From Fischerella sp. PCC 9431 (lineage in GTDB: Bacteria; Cyanobacteriota; Cyanobacteriia; Cyanobacteriales; Nostocaceae): a stretch of DNA of 64,000 nucleotides. This document shows, in pieces, positions 1 to 10,600 of the stretch. The stretch's first letter is position 1. Every line of letters starts with the position of its first letter. A model generated the notes under the pieces. It was not told the DNA's origin. It did no database searches and was given only the letters and a program-made list of their open reading frames with translations. The position numbers and the translations under genes are program-made. The stretch is taken from NCBI RefSeq assembly GCF_000447295.1, contig NZ_KE650771.1, positions 939,151-1,003,150 on the forward strand. Direction: 5' to 3'.

Positions 1-1424
1 AGTCTGCCATACAAACCTTGAACTAATAGTTCCAAAATGTCTCGATAGACATGTATAGAAATTCCTTCGGCTGACAAAGATTTTGAGTTAACTCCCCACT
101 TTAAAATTTTCAAGAGTGTCTGTGGAGATGCTTGGGAAAAAATGAAACTAGCTACCTCACTTACTGCTTTTCCTAGACACTGTTTTATGTGATTTTCTGG
201 TAAAAAAGGCACGTCTGTCAAGGTTTGTAAAACAGCTAAAAACTTAGCCATTGGTTGTGGAGAAAAATATGCCATTTTTCCAATAAACATATCTCCATAA
301 TCATCGATTAATTGTGGCTCCAGCACATTAGCTAGGAGATTAATTTCTGTCGGTTTACTACAGTTAATATGACCAAGAAAAAAATCCTCTTTATATCCTG
401 GTATCAGCCCTTGAAAATAAATTGGAAGCTGTTTGCCAGACTGAAGTATTTTATATAGTGCCATTTCCAAAGTTTCTGTAGGCCAGCCTAAATTACGTAC
501 TGTAAGAAATCGTAGACTACCAGGCTGAGATAACACGATTGCATTCAGTAACAGGTGTACAGCTTCGCTAACATTTTGAGCTGTTACATAACGCTCAGGA
601 GCATGAACATTGACAATTTTATTTTGCTGGATCTTATCGTCTATTTGCTGACAAAACGAGCTGTTTTCCAGCATATGAGTAAAGCGTACCATTCCATAAG
701 TGACTTTACCTTCAGACGCTGCTTGGGCAAATTGCCACTCACAAAATTTCTTCGAGGCTGCATAAACTTCAGTTGTAAAATACCTGGAAGCCTTGCCCGT
801 TGAAGAGAAAATGCATTGCTGCACTCCAAAATTTTCACAAAGTTGAATGATATTTTGCGTGCCAAAGATACCAGTCGTAACCGTTTCTCGAATTTGAATC
901 TCAGCGAGCCAAGGTAGGCGTTGGGCTGCTAGGTGGAAAACGATATCTGGCTTCTCAATACTAAATATGTGGCTGAGAGCATCGTAATTGCGTACATCAG
1001 CTGCGTATAGTGTAAGTGATGCTATCTGTTTCCTAATCGGTTTGAGTTCTAAAGAGTTAGAACATCGTGCTTTGTCTACTGAAATTACATGTCTTGCACC
1101 AAGCTCGACAAGTTTCTTTACTAAATGGCTACCGACGCAACCCTCGCCTCCAGTGACAAGCACTACTTTTCCTTGAAGTTTTTTCCTAACTTCGGCTTGA
1201 TATAGGTGAATCCTGCGATTGTGTACGTCGGTAAAAGGATCTGTTTGCAACTTGCCTTCTGCCATATATGCTTGAATCAGCTGTGCTGTGAGGGTCTGCA
1301 AAGTCGCAAGCACTGTAGGATCTTCAGGAGTTGCCGAACCAGGTGGTACTAGTTGCTGTATGCTTTTAATGATTTCAGCTTTGCTGGTGCTATACACTAC
1401 TAACGAGTCAAACTTAGGTTTCAA
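1..1424 (-). CDS. NAD(P)-dependent SDR, polysaccharide-biosynthesis (CapD/FlaA1-like) type; C-terminus cut by window edge
   Basis: Reading the minus strand gives an open frame of about 474 codons that runs off the left edge, so the C-terminus is missing. After about 105 N-terminal residues comes a Rossmann glycine motif TGGEGCVG, then FHLAAQ and YAASKK, the Tyr-x-x-x-Lys pair of short-chain dehydrogenases. This fits the Polysacc_synt_2 group of nucleotide-sugar 4,6-dehydratases and epimerases that act in surface polysaccharide synthesis. The start is inferred as TTG at 1424: an in-frame TAA lies eight codons upstream, no ATG or GTG lies between, and GTGGAG sits at ribosome-binding distance. 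The first in-frame ATG is about 57 codons further in. Substrate is unknown. The roughly 170 residues after the SDR core were not recognised. Confidence 0.75.
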   Translation of the reverse strand, partial: MKPKFDSLVVYSTSKAEIIKSIQQLVPPGSATPEDPTVLATLQTLTAQLIQAYMAEGKLQTDPFTDVHNRRIHLYQAEVRKKLQGKVVLVTGGEGCVGSHLVKKLVELGARHVISVDKARCSNSLELKPIRKQIASLTLYAADVRNYDALSHIFSIEKPDIVFHLAAQRLPWLAEIQIRETVTTGIFGTQNIIQLCENFGVQQCIFSSTGKASRYFTTEVYAASKKFCEWQFAQAASEGKVTYGMVRFTHMLENSSFCQQIDDKIQQNKIVNVHAPERYVTAQNVSEAVHLLLNAIVLSQPGSLRFLTVRNLGWPTETLEMALYKILQSGKQLPIYFQGLIPGYKEDFFLGHINCSKPTEINLLANVLEPQLIDDYGDMFIGKMAYFSPQPMAKFLAVLQTLTDVPFLPENHIKQCLGKAVSEVASFIFSQASPQTLLKILKWGVNSKSLSAEGISIHVYRDILELLVQGLYGR

Positions 1425-1994
1425 TTTCTTGACTCCACTTGTTAGTTAACATTATTTTTGAAACTTTTTTGCTTGAAAAATTTCCTAAATTTTTTTACGA
1501 AAAACTTGTTGGAGCGTAGCTGCTGATTCTGTTAAGCCATGCTCCCAAACACCTCAGATTAAAGATGAATTACCTTATTTACTGACATATTAAAGTAGGT
1601 AGGGCGTCAAAATAATATGGGTTTGGTAAAGCAGAGAATCAATTATCACGTTGCTTGAGCAATAGAAGTCCGCTTTGTAGTCACTCTAAGACTCATAAAC
1701 ACGGCCTTAAGAGCTTATATTCAGTTATCCAATTCCTTGCACCCAAGATAATTTCTTCCCCTTGTCGCCTTTGTCGCCCTTCCCTTGTCTCCCACTCCAG
1801 CTAAAGGATAGGATTCCCGTCAGCTTTTATGATTTGAATGAGCAAGCTAGGATCGAGATAATGGTTGAGGGTAATTTGGAACGTGTTTTGTCAAGCGTTC
1901 TTATCCTAGATATCACTTTACCTGGTGAAATTTCTCGATTTTTAGTTGGTAAATTGGTATCAATTTTTATTTTTTGTAAAAAACATCTAAATTT
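1425..1994. other. Intergenic region, no supported gene
   Basis: 570 bases between the divergent SDR and glutathione reductase genes. A pyrimidine-rich patch near 1755-1800 carries degenerate CCTTGTC/CGCC units like the repeats found elsewhere in the window. A 78-codon open frame at 1762-1998 begins inside that patch and overlaps the next start; it has no recognisable domain. Promoters for both flanking genes should lie here, but none is clear by eye. Confidence 0.6.
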
Positions 1995-3374
1995 ATGACC
2001 TACGATTACGACCTGTTTGTCATTGGTGCTGGTTCTGGAGGTTTAGCAGCTTCTAAGCGTGCTGCTAGCTACGGTGCAAAAGTGGCGATCGCCGAAGAAA
2101 GTTTAGTCGGTGGTACTTGTGTAATCCGTGGCTGCATTCCCAAAAAATTAATGGTCTATGGTTCCCATTTTCCGGCATTATTCCATGATGCAGCAGGTTA
2201 TGGTTGGAAGGTAGGCGAAGCAGAATTAGACTGGGAATATTTTATTACAGCGATCGATAAGGAAGTCAATCGACTTTCCCAACTACATATTGGTTTCTTG
2301 GAAAAAGCCGGGGTAGAACTTATTCCCAGTCGTGCTACTCTTTTAGACCCGCACACTATCGAAGTTGATGGGCGTAAAGTTACCGCCGATAAAATTTTAA
2401 TTGCTGTTGGTGGTCGTCCAGTTAAACCTGATTTACCAGGAATGGAACATGGTATTACCTCCAACGAAATGTTTCATCTGCAAGAAAAACCTAAGCACAT
2501 AGTCATTATTGGTGCTGGTTATATTGGTACGGAATTTGCTTGCATTATGCGTGGTTTGGGATGCGAAGTCACCCAAATTGTCCGTAAAGACCTCATCCTC
2601 AACGGTTTTGATGAGGATATTCGTACCAATATTCAAGAGGGGATGACCAACCACGGAATTAAAATCATCCAAAATCATGTAGCCGAAGCAGTGGAAAAAG
2701 TCCCGGAAGGTTACAAAATCAATTTGTCTGGAAATCAGGCAGAATCAGTAATTGCTGATGTATTTTTGGTAGCAACAGGTCGCGCCCCAAATATCGAAGG
2801 GCTAGGTCTGGAACAGGCTGGAGTCGAAACATGTTGTGGGGCGATCGAAGGACCTGGATACAGTACAATGGATGCAATTACTGTGAACGAATACAGTCAA
2901 ACTTCGCAAGAAAATATTTTTGCCGTCGGTGATGTTACTGATCGGATGAATTTAACTCCTGTCGCCATTGGTGAAGGACGGGCATTTGCAGATAGTGAAT
3001 TTGGTGATCATCGCCGTGTATTTAGTCACGAAAATATTGCAACTGCTGTATTTTCGACACCTGAAGCAGCAACAGTTGGTCTGACAGAAGCCCAAGCCTG
3101 CGAAAAGCTGGGAGACGATGGAGTCAAAACATACCGCACTCGTTTCCGTCCTTTATTTCACAGTTTAACGGGCGCTCAAGAAAGAACCATGATGAAATTG
3201 GTAGTAGATGCTAAAACTGACAAAGTTTTAGGCGCTCACATGGTAGGAGAAAATGCAGGTGAGATAATTCAAGGTGTGGCGATCGCTGTTAACATGGGCG
3301 CAACCAAAAAAGATTTTGACGCTACCGTTGGTATTCATCCCACAGCAGCTGAAGAATTTGTCACAATGCGATAA
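1995..3374 (+). CDS. gor: Glutathione-disulfide reductase
   Basis: 459-residue FAD-dependent pyridine nucleotide-disulfide oxidoreductase that reduces oxidised glutathione with NAD(P)H in the cytosol. The N-terminal FAD motif is VIGAGSGG (about residues 9-16). The redox disulfide is C42 and C47 in GGTCVIRGCIPKK. The second nucleotide motif GAGYIGTEF lies near residue 175, the second FAD motif AVGDVTD near 311, and the dimer-interface catalytic pair in GIHPTAAEE near the C-terminus. Length fits the family. The NADPH-binding segment lacks the arginine pattern typical of E. coli and human enzymes, so cofactor preference is uncertain. ATG 1995 has only a weak ribosome-binding site. It is followed after 137 bases by the esterase on the same strand. 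Confidence 0.95.
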   Translation: MTYDYDLFVIGAGSGGLAASKRAASYGAKVAIAEESLVGGTCVIRGCIPKKLMVYGSHFPALFHDAAGYGWKVGEAELDWEYFITAIDKEVNRLSQLHIGFLEKAGVELIPSRATLLDPHTIEVDGRKVTADKILIAVGGRPVKPDLPGMEHGITSNEMFHLQEKPKHIVIIGAGYIGTEFACIMRGLGCEVTQIVRKDLILNGFDEDIRTNIQEGMTNHGIKIIQNHVAEAVEKVPEGYKINLSGNQAESVIADVFLVATGRAPNIEGLGLEQAGVETCCGAIEGPGYSTMDAITVNEYSQTSQENIFAVGDVTDRMNLTPVAIGEGRAFADSEFGDHRRVFSHENIATAVFSTPEAATVGLTEAQACEKLGDDGVKTYRTRFRPLFHSLTGAQERTMMKLVVDAKTDKVLGAHMVGENAGEIIQGVAIAVNMGATKKDFDATVGIHPTAAEEFVTMR

Positions 3375-3394
3375 TTGTTGTTTGTTAGGTATTG

Positions 3395-3505
3395 GAGATT
3401 GGGGGTCGCAAGAGAGCAGGGAACAGGGAGAATAACCAATACCCAATTTCCGTTTCCCGATCCCTTTTCCCCGATCCCTTATTCCCGCTCCCCTATTTCC
3501 ACAAA
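3395..3505. repeat. G-rich/C-rich short repeat patch upstream of the esterase
   Basis: A G-rich arm (GGAGATTGGGGGT, GCAGGGAACAGGGAG) is followed by a C-rich arm (CCCGATCCC, CCCCGATCCC, CGCTCCCC), giving potential for an imperfect hairpin. The same word set recurs at 28.0, 45.5, 56.4 and 57.8 kb. It is open in the esterase frame, so naive gene calling extends that protein by 40 low-complexity residues. Confidence 0.75.
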
Positions 3506-3511
3506 AGCTTG

Positions 3512-4186
3512 ATGGTGAACCAGTTTATCTATCTTCATGGTTTTGCTTCTAGCCCTAATTCTGCCAAAGCTCGTTACATACGCGATCGCTTTGCCGAATC
3601 CAAAATCAAGCTGAATATTCCTGATTTGAATTTGGGCGATTTTTCTCACTTGACAATTACTCGCCAAATTCATCAAGTAGGGTCAATAATCTTGGCAGAT
3701 GGTAAACAAGACACAGAACCATCTGCGTTTCAACCTGTACCAGTAACTCTCATTGGTTCGAGTTTAGGTGGTTTAACAGCAGCCTACATAGCACAGCAAT
3801 ACCCCCAGGTGCAGCGACTCGTTTTATTAGCACCCGCCTTTGGCTTTTTATCTCACTGGTTACCCCACTTAGGAGATACACAAGTTCAACTTTGGCAACA
3901 ACAAAACTATTTAATGGTTTATCACTATGGGGAAGAGCGATCGCTGCCTTTAAGTTATGATTTCATCACAGATGCCACTCAATATCAAGAAGAAGGATTA
4001 CAGCGCCCTATTTCTACTCTCATTCTGCATGGAAAAAATGATCAGGTTATCCCAATTCAAGCCAGCCGTGACTTTGCCAAATCACGTCCTTGGGTAGAGT
4101 TAGTGGAATTAGACAGTGATCATGCCTTAGCTAATGTCATAGTAGAAATTTGGCAGGCTATCCGGTTGTTTTGCAATTTACCCTAA
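3512..4186 (+). CDS. YqiA/YcfP-type alpha/beta-hydrolase (esterase)
   Basis: 224-residue protein starting FIYLHGF, typical of the YqiA-like esterases. The nucleophile elbow is GSSLGG; the acid is likely the Asp in HGKNDQVIP and the base the His in DSDHAL, completing a Ser-Asp-His triad. I placed the start at ATG 3512 (MVNQFIY) because the frame upstream to 3392 translates only intergenic repeat. It probably hydrolyses small acyl esters in the cytoplasm; the physiological substrate is unknown. It could be co-transcribed with gor, although the repeat patch separates them. Confidence 0.82.
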   Translation: MVNQFIYLHGFASSPNSAKARYIRDRFAESKIKLNIPDLNLGDFSHLTITRQIHQVGSIILADGKQDTEPSAFQPVPVTLIGSSLGGLTAAYIAQQYPQVQRLVLLAPAFGFLSHWLPHLGDTQVQLWQQQNYLMVYHYGEERSLPLSYDFITDATQYQEEGLQRPISTLILHGKNDQVIPIQASRDFAKSRPWVELVELDSDHALANVIVEIWQAIRLFCNLP

Positions 4187-4544
4187 CGTGAGTTTGCTTA
4201 TGTATGCTATGTTGACAGCAACTTCGATTATTTCTGTAATAGAGGTACATAGAAATCAATAAAATTTTGAAATATAGCAATAAGCTCAACAATTGGTTAC
4301 AGAATAAACTCGAAATCTCACATCCTATCAATTTTCGTAATTTACTTGCGTCTGCAACAAACTCGCTCTTACCCACAAGACGCTACTCAAAAAGTAAATC
4401 AACAATTAAAGGCTAACAGCAATCTTGTCAGGAAAATTTGATGATCAAGAATAACCGTAGAAATATATTAGATGTATTAGAAAATACCTATGTTTGAATC
4501 GAATCGATTCTAAACTAATTTCCAGTTCTAAAATCTGAACAAAG
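4187..4544. other. Intergenic region between convergent genes
   Basis: 358 bases between the 3' ends of the esterase and the minus-strand unknown gene. Contains a short palindromic sequence GAATCGATTC near 4500. No gene, clear terminator or repeat family recognised. Confidence 0.5.
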
Positions 4545-5099
4545 TCAATAAATCAGTTTGCTATCTACATCACTGCCTAAGCGGCGTACTATAGAAACTG
4601 TTTGTGGTAAAACACCCACTAATAATGCAAATGCTTCATCTGGCAACTTTTCCACTATCTCAAGTGGAAAATACTGTTCAAATTGATCAAGAATCTTTTG
4701 AACTCGCTGACCAGGAAGAGGGTTTTCTGTAATCTGTTTAATGAGCCGAATCCACTGTCGCCTTATTAAATAAGCCTTCTGTCGCTCTTCATTTGTTTCA
4801 GGAGTTAATAAAGATAAATTTCCTATAGGTAATACTTTTTGACAATCAAAATCATAATCACCACCAACAGCTGCTCCTGGACCAGCAAACTCTGTATGGT
4901 AGCGTTTAAACAGTATCAAACCATTTCGTCTTCGACTGTTAACAATGAAAACTTCTCTACTCAACAATTGTGTAAGGATATCCGAGCCAGAGGATTGCTC
5001 AGTTCCATCTCGCATGACAATATAGTCAAGAAAACTTGTGTCCGGGTAATAAGTGGATACCATAGCAGTCTGATAGCGTTGGTTTTTTGCGCTATCCAT
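4545..5099 (-). CDS. Conserved-looking hypothetical protein, 184 aa
   Basis: I do not recognise this protein. It has no signal peptide or membrane segment. It is soluble and mildly basic in the middle (VNSRRRNG, LIRRQWIRLIKQ). The C-terminal stretch around LLVGVLPQTVSIVRRLG is faintly reminiscent of a Crp-type helix-turn-helix, but I would not call it one without a profile match. The start has AAGAAG just upstream, a weak ribosome-binding site. It is isolated: converging with the esterase on one side and facing a 1 kb gene-free stretch on the other. Confidence 0.6.
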   Translation of the reverse strand: MDSAKNQRYQTAMVSTYYPDTSFLDYIVMRDGTEQSSGSDILTQLLSREVFIVNSRRRNGLILFKRYHTEFAGPGAAVGGDYDFDCQKVLPIGNLSLLTPETNEERQKAYLIRRQWIRLIKQITENPLPGQRVQKILDQFEQYFPLEIVEKLPDEAFALLVGVLPQTVSIVRRLGSDVDSKLIY

Positions 5100-6142
5100 C
5101 TTCTTTCAAAACGAGGATGAATTGGGAACTAGTTTTTACCTAAATAATAGATAGATTGCTATTCGATCAAAGTTTTTATTTTGCTGCTAACAAGATGTCT
5201 TTGGTCAATCTAACTTACGATGAACATTAATAGAGGTTGTTTTGCAATAGATTATTCATATTTTATGAGATTTAACATTGATTTGTCCGCCATTACTGGT
5301 ATCTTTTTTTAAAGTTTCTATAAAGATGAAGATTTTTTATACAAAGTTATGATGAGGACTTGATAGATTACTGTTCGTATTTTTACGGAATATATTTAAA
5401 CAATAATCTGTTTCGTATAGCACTCAGAAAATTTTCTCCTTTTAGACATATCACTTTTGTCTGATGACAGATTTTAAATAACGATATGATAAAAAATCAA
5501 CATTTTTATATTTACATATTCGTAATACTATATGAGTAAGTTTATGTAAAGAACATAACAAATAAATATAAATTTTATATTTATCAAAAAAATTTTAGCA
5601 GAAATAAAGCGTTAAAAGTATAACTAAAATTGAACTTAAAAAGAATATTTATTTTTTTTACAAATATTCACAAATATTATATATTGACAAAATAATTAAA
5701 ATTAATTTACATATACTATGAATAATGGGATACTTACCCAAACAAGCTTTTATGGCTTTAGTAATGAATTAATTTCAATTATTCAACTCAGGATTGGAGT
5801 AGACAATAAAACATATGATTAACCTCATTTAATTTTTTTGAATTATATAAATGTACTTGTAGAAGTCTAAAACTGCAAGCCTCTACAAACAATCAAATTG
5901 TATTAAATTTTTGTGAAATGGTACAACCAGGACAAAGCTTTTTACATCATTTTCAGGAGTAAGAAACTGAAACATAAAATTACTGCTCCTTATAAGTAAC
6001 ACTTGTCATAAACCCTATCAAATCGAGATTTTTTGTTTAAAATGTTTATTTCATTCGTAAGAGAGGAATTTAAGTATTTTGAATGAGTGAATGCGTTAAT
6101 AATACCTGACTGTTGCATTATGGGGCGCTCATAACTTAAAAA
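5100..6142. other. 1 kb AT-rich gene-free region
   Basis: Very AT-rich (runs of A/T-only words at 5500-5720), with no open frame longer than a few dozen codons that has a ribosome-binding site. No HIP1 octamer and none of the G-rich repeats. It could hold long leaders, small RNAs or a decayed gene. I find no similarity to a known element by eye. Confidence 0.5.
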
Positions 6143-6763
6143 TTAGCTGCTGGAGTTTAGCACAAGATGTTTATGCAATAATATCTGCCGCGAGTTTCTC
6201 AAAAATAATATATTCCAATTAGACTCCACTTTATGCACTCGATATCCAAACTTGAGATAGAGTTGTCGTGCCTGGTGATTATTTTCTAGAACATGGAGAT
6301 ATAAATCCTCAAATCCCCATTCTCGAACAAATTTTTCACTAGCTTGAAGTAATAGAGAAGCTGCGCCCAGTCTACGATACTTTGAGGAAACTGCTAAATT
6401 AGACAGGTAAGGTAAACCTCTGCCAACCTCTGTCCAAGAATCACTGTAGCGCACACCTACCTCCAAAGTCCCGACTAAGTTATTAGCTGTATTGGCTGCG
6501 GTATCAATAGCAACTAAACAAACATGGTGGGATGTAGATGATACTAGTCGGTGTCTTAAATCTTCATATATACCTAAGCGTAGCAAAGGAAATGCCCAGG
6601 CCCAAATACCATTTTGTGAGTGAAAGCTTTCAGCAATAATTTGAGCAACACTATTCAAATCAGCAGGTGTAGCTGCACGGACTTGAAATCGACAGGAAGC
6701 TTGTTCAGCAGATACTGCTGTGACAGGTGGTTGATGGGATTGTTGAAAAAACCAGGGTGTCAA
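6143..6763 (-). CDS. GNAT-family N-acetyltransferase
   Basis: About 206 residues with a GNAT fold. VRAATPADLNSVAQII forms the N-terminal strand-helix; LSNLAVSSKYRRLGAAS is motif A, where RRLGAA replaces the usual R-x-x-G-x-G/A acetyl-CoA loop; ENNHQARQLYLKFGY is motif B. Acyl-CoA and acceptor substrates cannot be deduced. The protein contains no internal Met. The frame opens with TTG at 6763, with a TAA two codons upstream and no good ribosome-binding site, so the true start may be TTG 6763 or a later TTG. The last few residues are serine-rich. Confidence 0.8.
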   Translation of the reverse strand: MTPWFFQQSHQPPVTAVSAEQASCRFQVRAATPADLNSVAQIIAESFHSQNGIWAWAFPLLRLGIYEDLRHRLVSSTSHHVCLVAIDTAANTANNLVGTLEVGVRYSDSWTEVGRGLPYLSNLAVSSKYRRLGAASLLLQASEKFVREWGFEDLYLHVLENNHQARQLYLKFGYRVHKVESNWNILFLRNSRQILLHKHLVLNSSS

Positions 6764-6849
6764 GGCAAATTATGTGGTGAATTGATTGAATAAAAATCTT
6801 TTCCAATATCGTAAAACACCATTGAAACTGTGTGAAAACTTAAAATAAC

Positions 6850-7130
6850 TGGTGTTTGGGATTGGGGATTGGGAGTTAGGAGTCTCCTCTGGGGAATTCG
6901 GGGCCCCCCACTCCCCCAAGAGAGTGGGGATTAGGGGCGAAGGGGTAACGGGGATTGGGGAAGGTGGGGATAAGGGGTAATGGGGATTGGGGACAAAGAA
7001 GACTTATCAGTTATCAAATTAAACTGGTAACCGGTAACTGATAAATTCTCCTTGTACTCCTTGTCTCCTATTCTTGTTCCCTGTCGCCTTTTTCCCTTTC
7101 CCTTTTTCTCTAATCCCTCTTCTTTATTCT
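6850..7130. repeat. Composite intergenic repeat: G-rich heptamers, inverted repeat, C-rich arm
   Basis: 6850-6995 is built from GGGGATT/GGGGATA-type units. 7004-7044 is an inverted repeat, TTATCAGTTATC against GGTAACTGATAA with one mismatch. 7050-7130 is a pyrimidine tract with CCTTGTCTCC-like words. This G-arm, palindrome and C-arm layout recurs at other intergenic sites in the window and resembles the short tandemly repeated repetitive sequences described in heterocystous cyanobacteria. Confidence 0.75.
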
Positions 7131-7636
7131 TTTACCACTTGTCTAGCACATAATTCTAATGGCTGAATTGTAAATAAGTCTGTGTCTAATAGTATACTTT
7201 GCTCTTGAATATTAAGTGATTGTGAGATTGCTGACTCAAAAATGGCTGTTATGGATAAAATTTACCCAAAAATGTTAGTGTTGATGCTACGGCGGGAAAA
7301 ATTAATGTGCAACTTCAGTTGCATTTTTCAATCAGCTTTGATTGCTGTACATATCATAAAACAGTTCTCGTCGGAGGTGAGCAGAGATTTGGCTAGTAAA
7401 CACAAATTCTGTCAGACTAATAGTCAAAATCAAATTAATTGGGGTGTACCAAAACAAACAATAATCGGCATAATTTTATAGAGACAGATGGCTGTAAACA
7501 AATATTCTCACAAGTTACAGTCATATGGGCAAATGGCTTATGGAGTCGAAATGCTCTGCTCTTACCTGAGTCAGTTTCATCCTTATCTGATCAGATTATT
7601 GTTTATCCGACTGCCTTTGCAGCAGGAAAGCGGTGC
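7131..7636. other. Upstream region of the adenylate cyclase gene
   Basis: Roughly 500 bases with overlapping open frames (from 7242 and 7439) that lack family features. The second is in frame with the cyclase and would add 66 unconvincing residues. GGAAAG lies 7 bases before ATG 7637 and decides the start used here. No clear promoter or CRP-type site found. Confidence 0.5.
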
Positions 7637-10600
7637 ATGAAATCCCAAGCAAACAGTAAGCCTAAAATTTTAGTTGTCGATGACGAACCCGACAACTTAG
7701 ATTTGCTTTATCGCACCTTTTATCGTGATTACAAGGTGTTGAGAGCAAGTTCTGGACCAGCCGCATTAGAACTGTTGGCGCAGGAGGGAGATGTATCAGT
7801 AATCATCTCCGATCAACGAATGCCGATGATGAGTGGTACTGAATTTTTAAGCCTGACAGCAACTCAGTATCCAGATATCATCAGGATAATTTTGACTGGC
7901 TATACCGATGTCGAAGACCTGGTAGACGCGATTAACTCTGGTAAAGTATTCAAATATGTCACCAAACCTTGGGAAGCAGAGGAACTCAAAGCAGTAGTAC
8001 GTCAAGCCTTAGATACCCACAATGTCCTCAAGACTCGCACTCGCGAACTAACCCGCACACTTCGCCAAGAATCGCTACTAAACACCGTCACCAATACTAT
8101 TCGCAGCGCTTTAGATTATCGGCAAATTTTGCAAATAATTGTCGATACGGTAGGACATATGTTGGAGGTAGATGTTTGTCTGTTGCGTCCTTTCCAAGAA
8201 AATCAATTAGTTGATGAAGGATTTATTTATCAGAAGACAGGAGAGAAAGACACCGAGGACAAGGGAGACAAGGGAGACAAGGAGGACAAGGGAGACACGG
8301 AGACACGGAGAAACGGAGACACGGAGACAAGGGGACAAGGGGACAAGGGGGACACGGAGACACGGAGACACGAAGACACAGACACGGTGAATAAAGATGA
8401 AATACTCTCCGCGTCACTGCATCTTCCGCTCACCGCGTCTTTTGAAACTCCATTACCTCTGCTATCTCAGACAATTTGGGAAACTCGTGAAGTACAAATA
8501 ATTCATGATGTAGCTAGTGATGAACATATTCAAGGGGATATTGTTGAGTTGCGATCGCGTGCTGCTGCTTTTATTGAAGCCAATATTTGCTCTAGCTTGG
8601 TTGTACCACTGATTTGCCAACAAGAACTAATGGCTGTTTTAGCACTGCACCAGTGTCATGCGCCTCGTGTCTGGAGTGATGATGAAGTACAGTTAGTGAT
8701 GATGGTAGCAGATCAAGCTGCTCTGGCTTTATCTCAAGCCTATGCTTACGAACAAGTACGCGCGCTTGCTCAAAGAGAAGCTTTGATTAATACAATTACC
8801 AGTGCCATTCGCTCTAGTTTAGATCCACAAGATATTTTTGCTGCAATTACCCAAAAATTAGGACAAGCTTTACAAGTTGATGGCTGTGTGCTGTCTTTGT
8901 GGACACAAGACGATGAGTTTGTTCGCTGCGTCGGTTTGTATGATTGTTCTGAAGACTTAGGGACTCATGATTCCCAAAAGATTGAGAATGTCAACACTCA
9001 CAACTTACCTCAGTCTCAAGCGCCAATCAAAGGTAATCCGATTCTGCAACAAATGTTACGGACTCAAGAACCGGTGATCATTTCCGATATGAGCCAGTGT
9101 TCGCCAGAAACTAAGGGCTTTGACTTACCTTTGCGATTACCAGCCCAATCTCTGATGGTAGTTCCCCTGTTAGCTGATGGCAAAAGCATCGGTAGTATTA
9201 CTCTTCGGCATGGTGTAAAATCGCGCCAGTGGTTAAATTCAGAAATTGAGTTAGCAAAAGCAGTAGCAGCACAAGCCGCGATCGCAGTCCAACAATCTCA
9301 TTTGTACCAAAAAACCCGCGAACAAGCCGAACGCTTACTAGAATTAGATAAACAAAAAACTGAATTTTTCCAAAATATTTCCCACGAGTTTCGTACTCCC
9401 ATTACCTTAATTCAAGGGCCACTGGAAATAGCAGTTGCTTCTCAAGAGGGTTTATCTTACGAACAAAGTGCGATCGCTCTACGTAACTCCCGACGTTTGT
9501 TAAGACTTGTTAACCAACTATTGGATCTGCAACGCTTAGATGCAGGTCGGATGCAACCGAGTTTTCGTCCTTGTGATTTAGGCGAATTTGTCAGCCAAAT
9601 TATCGAGTCGTTTCGTCCCTACTGTGAAAAAAAAGGATTGCGTCTCGTTACCAAAATCGCTGAATGTCCAAAAGTATACTTAGACATGGAAAAATTTGAC
9701 AAGGTGGTTTATAACCTCTTGTCTAATGCCATGAAGTTTACTCCTGAAGGTGGCGTGATTACTGTTGCTATGCAATCTCAAGACGGACATTGCATTTTGA
9801 CAGTAGAGGATACTGGTATTGGCATTTTACCAGAACAAATCCCCCTCCTATTTGAACGTTTTCGCCAAGCTGAAGGCTCAGAAAACCGTTCTTATGAAGG
9901 AACAGGCTTAGGTTTAGCTTTAGTTAAAGAATTAGTAGAACTCCACGGTGGCAAAGTAACCGTAAAATCAGTTTATGGCAATGGTACTACTTTTAGCATC
10001 TGGCTGATTCCTGGTAGTAGTCACTTAAGCCCAGACCAGATATCAGAAGCAGCTGTAGAAGTCAATATCAACCGTGCTGCTGTGGAATTGGCTGATTTGG
10101 AATTGCTCGCAGCAGATAGCACAGATGGGAAATTAGATTCAACACAAGCAGCAGAAGTTGAAGAAGAATCTTTTAATAACTCCAGTGAATCTATCCTAGT
10201 TGTGGACGACAACCCAGATTTACGAGCTTATGTATCTGGTATACTCCGTGCTAATGGCTACCAAGTACGGACGGCTCAAAATGGTTCACAAGGTTTTCGA
10301 CTTGCTCAGGAAATTTTACCCAGCTTGATTGTCAGTGACTTAATGATGCCCATTGTATCAGGACTGGAAATGATTCGGATGATCCGTAACGACGAGAAAT
10401 TAAAAGGAACACCAATCATTTTACTGACAGCAAAAATTGATGAAGAAACTCGCATTACAGGTACAGAACGAGGCGCTGATGCTTATTTAGCTAAACCATT
10501 TAATGACCGTGAACTTTTAGCAGAGGTACGTAATCTGTTAGCGTTGAAAGCTAATGAACGCAAGGTAGTAGAATTAAATACTTATTTGACAGAATCCGTA

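Noticed and set aside
641-865. Minus-strand 74-codon frame and nearby plus-strand frames at 555 and 988
   Set aside because: They lie within the SDR gene that reads through to the left edge in another frame.
1762-1998. 78-codon open frame before gor
   Set aside because: Begins in a repeat-like pyrimidine tract, overlaps the gor start, no ribosome-binding site or family feature.
8223-8433. Cys/Pro/Ser-rich small proteins on the minus strand of the cyaC insert
   Set aside because: Pure translation of the repeat in other frames; the same occurs at 20.0 and 28.0 kb.
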